DNA of 64,000 nucleotides from Corynebacterium jeikeium (GTDB taxonomy: Bacteria; Actinomycetota; Actinomycetes; Mycobacteriales; Mycobacteriaceae): positions 1 to 64,000 of the forward strand of contig NZ_JFCH01000035.1 in NCBI RefSeq assembly GCF_000738175.1, written 5' to 3'. Position 1 is the first letter of the stretch, and every line of letters begins with the position of its first letter. Below, one piece after another: positions 56,800-64,000 of the stretch. Made by a program: the position numbers and the translations under genes. The notes beneath the pieces are model-generated. The model saw nothing but the letters and a program-made list of their open reading frames with translations, had not been told where the DNA came from and ran no database searches.

Positions 56800-57043
56800 G
56801 TAATTCTCCTCTTGTTCTCCACGATCGCTACTACGCCAAAGGGAGTTCATTTTCTCAGAAATACAATTCCCTAGAATACACAGGTCTTTCTAATTTTCCA
56901 GCATTACCCCTCACATAGGTGTCTATTTACACTTCACTAGTGAGGTAGATTAATCATGCCTTTTACCTGCCATCTAGCGATCTGTAAAAGAAAATGGCAT
57001 ACTGGTTTACGTTCAGTCATTTAACTAGGAGGCGAGTGAATAG
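56800..57043. promoter_or_regulatory. Divergent bet control region
   Basis: The 244 bases between betT2 and betA are AT-rich for this genome. They contain the 16-base near-palindrome at 56931-56946 and, before betA, AGGAGG at 57029-57034. No choline-responsive regulator gene (BetI type) is in the window, so the regulator must be encoded elsewhere. Individual -10 and -35 boxes could not be assigned with confidence. Confidence 0.5.
56931..56946. promoter_or_regulatory. Palindromic operator candidate for bet genes
   Basis: ACTTCACTAGTGAGGT is symmetric at all but one base pair, with a perfect 10-base centre TCACTAGTGA, midway between the divergent operons. It is the best operator candidate for a choline or osmotic regulator; this is inferred from symmetry and place. 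Confidence 0.5.
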
Positions 57044-58828
57044 ATGAGCTTCATTGACAAGCTGATTCCAGGAAAGAAGAACGACACCACAGGCCAGGTA
57101 ATCGAAGACCGTCGTCGGGACATCGTCATCGTTGGCGGCGGTTCCGCAGGTTCCGTATTGGCCAACCGACTCTCTGAAGACTCCACCAAGGACGTCATGG
57201 TCCTGGAGGCCGGCCGCCCGGACTCCCTGTGGGATCTGTTCATCCACATGCCGGCGGCGTTCTCCTTCCCCATCGGCGACAAGCACTACGACTGGCAGTA
57301 CGAATCCGAGCCGGAACCGGAGATGAACGGCCGTCGTATCTACCACGCCCGCGGCAAGGTGCTGGGTGGCTCCTCCTCCATCAACGGCATGATCTTCCAG
57401 CGCGGCAACCCGATGGACTACGAGAAGTGGGGCAAGCTGCCTGGCATGTCCAACTGGGGTTGGAGCCACGTCCTGCCCTACTTCAACAAGATGGAAACCG
57501 CTCTGGGCGCCGACGCTAACGACCCGCGCCGCGGCCACAACGGCCCGCTGAAGCTGACCCGCGGCCCGGCCACCAGCCCGCTGTTCCAGGCCTTCTTCAA
57601 GTCCGTCCAGCAGGCCGGCTACAACCTCACCAACGACGTCAACGGCTACCGCCAGGAGGGCTTCGCTCCCTTCGACCGCAACATCTTGGGCGGCAAGCGC
57701 CTCTCCGCCGCTCGCGCCTACCTGCACCCGGTCATGAACCGCAAGAACCTGGACGTGCGCACTCGCGCCTACACCACGCAGGTCATCATCGAAAATGGCA
57801 AGGCGGTAGGCCTGGAGTACCAGTGGAAGGGCCAGACCCACCGTGTCTTCGCCGACAAGGTCATCCTCTGTGGCGGCGCCTTCAACACCCCACAGCTGCT
57901 GGAGCTGTCCGGCATCGGTGACCGCGAGGTCCTGGAAAAGGCTGGCGTCGAGGTCAAGAAGCACCTGCCCGGCGTGGGCAACAACCTGCAGGACCACCTC
58001 GAGGTCTACGTGCAGTACAACTGCACCCAGCCGGTGAGCTCCCAGCCGTACTACAAGATGATCAACCGCCCGTTCATCGGCCTGCAGTGGCTGCTGACCC
58101 GCCGCGGCCCGGTTGCTTCCTCCCACTTCGAGGCCGGCGGCTTCGCCCGCTCCAACGAGAACGAGGACTACCCGAACCTGATGTTCCACTTCCTGCCGAT
58201 GGCGATCCGCTACGACGGTTCCCAGCCGGAGGGCGAGCACGGCTTCCAGTTCCACGTCGGCCCGATGTACTCCGACACCAAGGGCCACGTGCACATCAAG
58301 TCGAACGACCCGAAGGACAAGCCGGAGATCCTGTTCAACTACCTGGCCACCGAGCAGGACCGCCGCGAGTGGGTCGAGGCCGTGCGCACTTCCCGCAAGC
58401 TGCTGGATACCCCGGCGATGAAGGAATTCACCGACGGCGAGATCTCCCCCGGCGCTGCCGTGGAGACCGACGAGGAAATCCTGGAGTGGGTCCGCAACGA
58501 CGCAGAGACCGCTCTGCACCCGTCTTGCACCGCCAAGATGGGCCCGGCGGACGACGAGATGGCCGTTGTCGACCCGGAGACCATGCAGGTCCACGGTGTT
58601 GAGGGTCTGTACATCGCCGATGCATCGGTCATGCCGATCATCACCAACGGCAACATCTACGCGCCGGTCATCATGCTGGCAGAGAAGGCCGCCGACCTGA
58701 TCAAGGGCGACAAGCCCCTGGATCCGATCGACATCCCCTTCTACCACGCCAAGCAGGACATGCCGCTGTACGCAGAAGGCGACGAGCCCCGCGATCACGT
58801 CAACGCCATCCCGGGCGCTGACCACTAG
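57044..58828 (+). CDS. betA: Choline dehydrogenase
   Basis: A 594-residue GMC-family flavoenzyme that oxidises choline to betaine aldehyde. The FAD motif is [17 protein letters not shown], the first GMC signature [19 protein letters not shown] follows, and the C-terminus holds the active-site His in [13 protein letters not shown] and [13 protein letters not shown] 57044 follows AGGAGG. It is divergent from betT2-betB-betT1 and ends three bases before trmD, tail to tail. Confidence 0.94.
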   Translation: MSFIDKLIPGKKNDTTGQVIEDRRRDIVIVGGGSAGSVLANRLSEDSTKDVMVLEAGRPDSLWDLFIHMPAAFSFPIGDKHYDWQYESEPEPEMNGRRIYHARGKVLGGSSSINGMIFQRGNPMDYEKWGKLPGMSNWGWSHVLPYFNKMETALGADANDPRRGHNGPLKLTRGPATSPLFQAFFKSVQQAGYNLTNDVNGYRQEGFAPFDRNILGGKRLSAARAYLHPVMNRKNLDVRTRAYTTQVIIENGKAVGLEYQWKGQTHRVFADKVILCGGAFNTPQLLELSGIGDREVLEKAGVEVKKHLPGVGNNLQDHLEVYVQYNCTQPVSSQPYYKMINRPFIGLQWLLTRRGPVASSHFEAGGFARSNENEDYPNLMFHFLPMAIRYDGSQPEGEHGFQFHVGPMYSDTKGHVHIKSNDPKDKPEILFNYLATEQDRREWVEAVRTSRKLLDTPAMKEFTDGEISPGAAVETDEEILEWVRNDAETALHPSCTAKMGPADDEMAVVDPETMQVHGVEGLYIADASVMPIITNGNIYAPVIMLAEKAADLIKGDKPLDPIDIPFYHAKQDMPLYAEGDEPRDHVNAIPGADH

Positions 58829-58831
58829 TTG

Positions 58832-59680
58832 CTAGGGCTCCAGCCCGTCCAGATACGCCCGATCTGCCTTGGATAGCTCCACGCTATCCAGCAGGTCCGG
58901 GCGTATTTTTTTGGTCCGGGCGAGGGATTGTTCGCGCCGCCACTGCGCAATCTTCGCGTGGTTGCCGCTAAACAGCACGTCCGGCACGTCCAGCCCGCGC
59001 CACTGCCGGGGGCGGGTGTAGCTGGGGCCTTCCAGCAGGCCGTCCTGGAAGGAATCCTCCTGATGGCTGGCCTGGTTGCCCAGCACGCCGGGGATCAGCC
59101 GCACCATCGCCTCGGCCATAACCAGCACGGCGACCTCCCCGCCGATCAGCACATAGTCACCAATGCTGACTTCCTCCACGCGGTAGCGGTTCTGCGCATC
59201 ATCCACCACACGCTGGTCGATCCCCTCGTAGCGGCCGCAGGCAAACACAACGTGCTCTTCGTTGCTCCACCGTTCTGCCATGTCTTGGGTGAACGGTTTT
59301 CCTGCGGGTGTAGGGACAATAAGCAGAGGTTTTGTGACGCCACCCGCCTCCTCCCCTAAAGGCTCAGCATCGCCATTAGTAGTGGCTGGGCGCAGGTTGC
59401 GCTTGTGCTCCGCGGAGCTTTCCAGGTCGCTGACCGTGGCCGCCGGGCCGGTGCCAGCCGCGACGTCATCAAGAGCAGGCCCCCAGACCTCGGGCTTCAT
59501 CACCATGCCGGGGCCTCCGCCGCACGGGGTGGAATCCACTGACTGGTGGACGTCGCTGGTCCAGGCGCGCAGGTTATGCACGCCAACGCTTAGGATCCCC
59601 TGTTCGATGGCTTTACCCAGGAGCGCGTGGCGCAGCGGCTCCAAATATTCGGGAAAGATCGTTACTACGTCTAGACGCAA
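58832..59680 (-). CDS. trmD: tRNA (guanine-N1)-methyltransferase with an internal insert
   Basis: A 282-residue SPOUT methyltransferase that makes m1G37 in tRNA, preventing frameshifting. [45 protein letters not shown] and [19 protein letters not shown] are conserved, with the trefoil knot intact. Between [15 protein letters not shown] and [12 protein letters not shown] stands an insert of about 35-40 residues rich in Ala, Glu and Asn, absent from the TrmDs I know. TTG 59680 is the start, two bases behind the rimM stop. Confidence 0.94.
   Translation of the reverse strand: MRLDVVTIFPEYLEPLRHALLGKAIEQGILSVGVHNLRAWTSDVHQSVDSTPCGGGPGMVMKPEVWGPALDDVAAGTGPAATVSDLESSAEHKRNLRPATTNGDAEPLGEEAGGVTKPLLIVPTPAGKPFTQDMAERWSNEEHVVFACGRYEGIDQRVVDDAQNRYRVEEVSIGDYVLIGGEVAVLVMAEAMVRLIPGVLGNQASHQEDSFQDGLLEGPSYTRPRQWRGLDVPDVLFSGNHAKIAQWRREQSLARTKKIRPDLLDSVELSKADRAYLDGLEP
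59329..59347 (+). repeat. Variant copy of dispersed motif (in the trmD insert)
   Basis: GTTTTGTGACGCCACCCGC; on the coding strand it encodes GGVTK at the end of the TrmD insert. Confidence 0.4.
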
Positions 59681-59682
59681 AA

Positions 59683-60246
59683 CTAGCTCAGCTCCAAAAG
59701 CCCCTCGGGCGGTGTGAGTACGAGGATATCCTCTTCCAGGTCTACAACCGGGACAATCTGGTGGCGGAAGGGTACGAGCACTTCCTTTCCAGCGGTCGGC
59801 AGCTGGGATTCGGCGTCAATAAGAATAACGAGCAACTGCCCGGCCGGAGTGTGCTCGACGGCAACAACCTCCCCGACAAGATCCCCGAGCTGGATCTCGT
59901 CGCCCTCCAGGTCCGTGCCAGGGGCGAGGAGGTAGGCGGTGAGACCTTCGAGTTCGTGGTCGTAGAAACCATCGTCGTCCTCATCGTGCACGGGGGCGGC
60001 GAAGAAGCGCACGCCGCGTAGGGACTCAGCGGCCGTACGGTCGACGACCTCCTCGAAGGTGACCAACAGGCGCCCCTGGTGCGGGCGGAAGGAACGGACG
60101 GTCAAGGACAGCTCCTTGCCCGCTTGCTTGCCCTTCAGAACCTCGCCGGCAGCGAAGCGCTGCTCGGGAGTATCGGTTGTGGGGTCGACCACAACCTCTC
60201 CCCGTACGCCATGGGGTTTGATCACCCTGCCGATCTGCAGTTCCAT
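59683..60246 (-). CDS. rimM: Ribosome maturation factor RimM
   Basis: A 187-residue RimM acting in 30S head assembly. The N-terminal domain has [20 protein letters not shown] and the C-terminal PRC-barrel part [22 protein letters not shown] and [21 protein letters not shown] 60246 lies three bases behind the gdhA stop, so it is presumably cotranscribed with gdhA and trmD. Confidence 0.95.
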   Translation of the reverse strand: MELQIGRVIKPHGVRGEVVVDPTTDTPEQRFAAGEVLKGKQAGKELSLTVRSFRPHQGRLLVTFEEVVDRTAAESLRGVRFFAAPVHDEDDDGFYDHELEGLTAYLLAPGTDLEGDEIQLGDLVGEVVAVEHTPAGQLLVILIDAESQLPTAGKEVLVPFRHQIVPVVDLEEDILVLTPPEGLLELS

Positions 60247-60249
60247 AGG

Positions 60250-61659
<1,410 letters not shown>

Positions 61660-61769
61660 TCATTTAGTCTACTCCCCATGACTGACAACACATTCAAGTG
61701 GTGCGTGCCGGGGGCAATCGCCGCAACGGATAGCGTGAAAGACAACTTGAAATCCACCCTACAAATACA

Positions 61770-61808
61770 GAAACCCCAGGTGAGCAGTAACTACTCAACC
61801 TGGGGTTA
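61770..61808 (-). terminator. Probable terminator behind rpsP
   Basis: AACCCCAGGT (61772-61781) pairs perfectly with 61798-61807, extended by GAG/CTC inside. The minus-strand tail is TTTCTGTATTTG, a weak T-run, so termination may be partial. It separates rpsP from gdhA. Confidence 0.65.
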
Positions 61809-61840
61809 GGAATCAGGTGACGGTTCGTACCGCCGCCCCC

Positions 61841-62374
61841 TTACTCTGCGGACTCGGCCTCAGCCTCTGCCTCGCCCTCGGAGTCAGCCTCAGCGGCCTC
61901 GGCCTTCTCGGCTTCCTCAGCTGCCTTAGCAGCAGCCTCTTCCTCAGCGGCAGCCTCAGCAGCGGCCTTAGCCTCTGCCTCTTCCTTGGCCTTGCGCTTC
62001 TTCTCGGTGATAGCCTCTGCGGTCGGGCCATCTGCAGCCTCAGCCAGAGCCTCGTTGAACAGATCCAGCTTGGACTTCTTCTCCTCGGCAACCTTCAGGG
62101 TGCCCTCGGCGCCCTCGATGCCCTTGAACTTCTGCCAGTCGCCGGTGATCTTCAGGAGAGCCAGAACCGGCTCGGTCGGCTGTGCGCCGACACCCAGCCA
62201 GTACTGTGCGCGCTCAGAGTCGATCTGGATCAAGGACGGCTCCTGGGTGGGCTGGTAGATGCCCAGGTTCTCGATGATCTTTCCGGAACGCTTGGTGCGA
62301 GCATCCTGAACGACGACGCGGTACTCCGGGGTACGGATCTTACCCAGGCGCTGCAGCTTAATCTTGACGGCCAT
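61841..62374 (-). CDS. rpsP: 30S ribosomal protein S16 with a long acidic tail
   Basis: A 177-residue S16. The conserved core takes the first 85 residues ([46 protein letters not shown]). The remaining 90 residues are a Glu/Ala/Lys coiled or disordered tail ending [10 protein letters not shown], longer than in E. coli (82 residues in all) and common in actinobacteria. It is followed by a terminator and then gdhA. Confidence 0.95.
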   Translation of the reverse strand: MAVKIKLQRLGKIRTPEYRVVVQDARTKRSGKIIENLGIYQPTQEPSLIQIDSERAQYWLGVGAQPTEPVLALLKITGDWQKFKGIEGAEGTLKVAEEKKSKLDLFNEALAEAADGPTAEAITEKKRKAKEEAEAKAAAEAAAEEEAAAKAAEEAEKAEAAEADSEGEAEAEAESAE

Positions 62375-62605
62375 GTGATGGCTCCTTTTCTTCTAGTTGG
62401 TCACTGGGCAGTTCAGACACTCTGCGAAAAATCTCTGCGGATAACCCGCTAAAAAAAATTTCTGGCCAGAGCCGGTTCAACCCTTCGTATTTTTGCTGCG
62501 CGTGACCACCGGCCGACCGTGGTCGGGGACGGTGTTACACAGACAACCTGCATAAGTGTAGTAGCCGGCACCCACGGGAACCAAATCCCCTGCTGGAGGT
62601 GCCCT
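62375..62605. other. Spacer between ffh and rpsP
   Basis: This 231-base spacer holds the rpsP leader and promoter region and the 3' end of the ffh message. An A8T3 string lies at 62451-62461. No gene or convincing terminator was found. Confidence 0.5.
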
Positions 62606-64000
62606 CTACTTCTTCGGGAAGTTCATCTTCGACAGGTCAATGCCTTCGAAGCCCGGGGGAAGCTGCTCCTGCATCTTCTCCAGGTCCTTCATGCTGGGCA
62701 TTCCGCCGCCCATACCCGGCATGCCCGGCATGCCCGGCATCCCCTGGCCGCCGCCCATGCCCTTACGCATGTTCTTGCGCTTCTTGGCGTTTTTGCCCTT
62801 CTTGCCCTTGCGGTGCACCTTTTGCTTCTTGGTTGCAGAGCGTCCGCCCATGCCGAACTGGCCGGCCATCTTGCCCATCATCTTCTTGGCCTCGAAGAAG
62901 CGCTCGACCAGCTTGTTCACGTCGGAGACGCTAACACCGGAGCCGTTTGCGATGCGCTTGCGGCGGGAGGCGTTCAGGATCTTCGGGTCCTGGCGCTCAG
63001 CCGGGGTCATACCGCGGATGATGGCCTGGATGCGGTCCAGTTCCTTTTCATCGACCATGTCGGCCATCTTCGACATCTGGGAGCCACCGGGCATCATCTT
63101 CAGGATGTTGCCCAAGGGACCCATCTTGCGGATCATCAGCATTTGCTCGAGGAAGTCCTCCAGCGTCAGGTCGCCGGAGGCCATGCGCATGGCAGAGTCT
63201 TCGGCCTTTTCGGCGTCCAGCACCTGCTCGGCCTGCTCGATCAGGGTGAGCACGTCACCCATGCCGAGGATGCGGTTAGCCATGCGGTCCGGGTGGAAGA
63301 TGTCGAAGTCTTCCTGCTTCTCGCCGGTGGAGGCGAACAGAATCGGCTTGCCGGTGACCTCGCGAATCGACAGTGCGGCACCACCGCGGGCGTCACCATC
63401 CAGCTTCGTCAGGACGACACCCGTGAAGTCCACGCCATCGCGGAACGCCTCGGCCGTGGTAACGGCATCCTGGCCGATCATGGCGTCAATAACAAAGAGC
63501 ACCTCGTCGGGCTCCACCGCATCGCGAATGTTGCGCGCCTGGCGCATGAGCTCCTCGTCGATGCCCAAGCGACCAGCGGTATCGATAATGACGATGTCGT
63601 GCTGGCTGCGGTAAGCCTCTTCGATACCGCGCTGCGCGACGTCGACGGGATCACCGTGGCTGGTGCCCATCTCGTGGTCGTGGGAATCCAGGCTGGTGCC
63701 CGGATCCGGAGCAAAGGTCTTTACACCGGCGCGTTCACCGACGATCTGCAGCTGCTGCACCGCACCCGGACGCTGCAGGTCACAGGCCACCAGCATGGGT
63801 GTGTGGCCCTTCTTAGCCAGGTGTAGGGCCAGCTTACCGGCCAGGGTGGTCTTACCGGCACCCTGCAAACCGGCCAACATGATGACTGTCGGCGGGTGCT
63901 TAGCCAGGTTCAGCCTACGGGTCTCGCCACCGAGGATCTCCTTGAGTTCCTCGTTGACGATCTTGATGACCTGCTGTGCCGGGTTCAGCGCCTCGGATAC
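62606..64000 (-). CDS. ffh: Signal recognition particle protein Ffh (5' part outside window)
   Basis: The visible 464 codons cover most of Ffh, which binds 4.5S RNA and signal sequences and delivers ribosomes to FtsY. The GTPase motifs are GLQGAGKTT, DTAGRL and TKLDGDARGG. The methionine-rich M domain includes EDFLEQMLMIRKMGPLGNILKM and a basic linker. The C-terminus has a Gly-Met-Pro repeat (MPGMPGMPGMGGGMP) before a short acidic end. The frame is open to the edge at 64000, so the N domain start is missing. The 3' end lies 231 bases from rpsP. Confidence 0.96.
   Translation of the reverse strand, partial: VSEALNPAQQVIKIVNEELKEILGGETRRLNLAKHPPTVIMLAGLQGAGKTTLAGKLALHLAKKGHTPMLVACDLQRPGAVQQLQIVGERAGVKTFAPDPGTSLDSHDHEMGTSHGDPVDVAQRGIEEAYRSQHDIVIIDTAGRLGIDEELMRQARNIRDAVEPDEVLFVIDAMIGQDAVTTAEAFRDGVDFTGVVLTKLDGDARGGAALSIREVTGKPILFASTGEKQEDFDIFHPDRMANRILGMGDVLTLIEQAEQVLDAEKAEDSAMRMASGDLTLEDFLEQMLMIRKMGPLGNILKMMPGGSQMSKMADMVDEKELDRIQAIIRGMTPAERQDPKILNASRRKRIANGSGVSVSDVNKLVERFFEAKKMMGKMAGQFGMGGRSATKKQKVHRKGKKGKNAKKRKNMRKGMGGGQGMPGMPGMPGMGGGMPSMKDLEKMQEQLPPGFEGIDLSKMNFPKK

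Noticed and set aside
57017..58825. 602-codon open frame antisense to betA
   Set aside because: It mirrors betA exactly, has no family motifs and arises from the GC-rich third positions of the real gene.

Overview
The window is a core-chromosome segment of a Corynebacterium. Supporting evidence is an actinobacterial gene order, a mycothione reductase, a PptT/PptH pair, DUF2469, DUF2631 and DUF222-HNH proteins, a ChrSA-HrtBA-like haem system, high G+C content and many apparently leaderless starts. The order mqo - hydrolase - mtr - ... - map - PBP lipoprotein - chrA - chrS - hrtB - hrtA - ispG - rseP - dxr matches what I remember of C. glutamicum. Composition and the reduced set of genes between landmarks fit the lipophilic C. 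jeikeium/urealyticum group, but the species is inferred.

Layout. 1-174 is the truncated end of an IS3-type insertion sequence lying just behind rpsO. 0.2-10.8 kb holds translation and RNA genes (rpsO, ribF, truB, rbfA, infB, ylxR, rimP, nusA) plus the translationally coupled pptH-pptT pair and a MATE exporter. 10.8-21.3 kb holds a lipoprotein, proS, yaaA, a SUMT, selO, mqo, an alpha/beta hydrolase, mtr and an SDR. 21.3-24.7 kb is the most accessory-looking part (membrane protein, GntR regulator, HNH protein, CMD-like protein). 24.7-36.8 kb holds map, a penicillin-binding lipoprotein, ChrSA/HrtBA, the MEP-pathway genes ispG and dxr around the site-2 protease rseP, rlmN and small membrane proteins. 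36.8-48.4 kb holds cdsA, frr, pyrH, tsf, rpsB, a LytM-like protein, xerC-dprA-comM-yraN, DUF2469, rnhB, lepB and rplS. 48.5-58.8 kb holds tex and a choline-to-glycine-betaine cluster: betT2-betB-betT1 on one strand and betA divergent. 58.8-64 kb holds trmD, rimM, gdhA, rpsP and the 5'-truncated ffh.

The genes are tightly packed: many convergent pairs overlap at their stop codons, and several starts lie 6-8 bases behind a TANNNT -10 box, the arrangement expected for leaderless mRNAs. Clear functional units are PptT/PptH (carrier-protein phosphopantetheine on/off), ChrSA/HrtBA (haem sensing and export), BetT/BetA/BetB (choline import and two-step oxidation to the osmoprotectant glycine betaine) and IspG/Dxr (isoprenoid precursors).

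The signals least explained by ordinary annotation are: (1) a dispersed motif, T-tract followed by GGTGACGCC, in at least seven places on both strands, in spacers and in loosely constrained coding segments; (2) AnTn palindromes (A4T4 or longer) written with rare codons inside GC-rich genes; (3) two consensus DnaA boxes arranged as an inverted repeat upstream of rpsB; (4) structured leaders or spacers at rpsO and between rpsB and tsf; and (5) an IS hairpin that masks the transposase ribosome-binding site. I see no CRISPR array, tRNA, rRNA or prophage.
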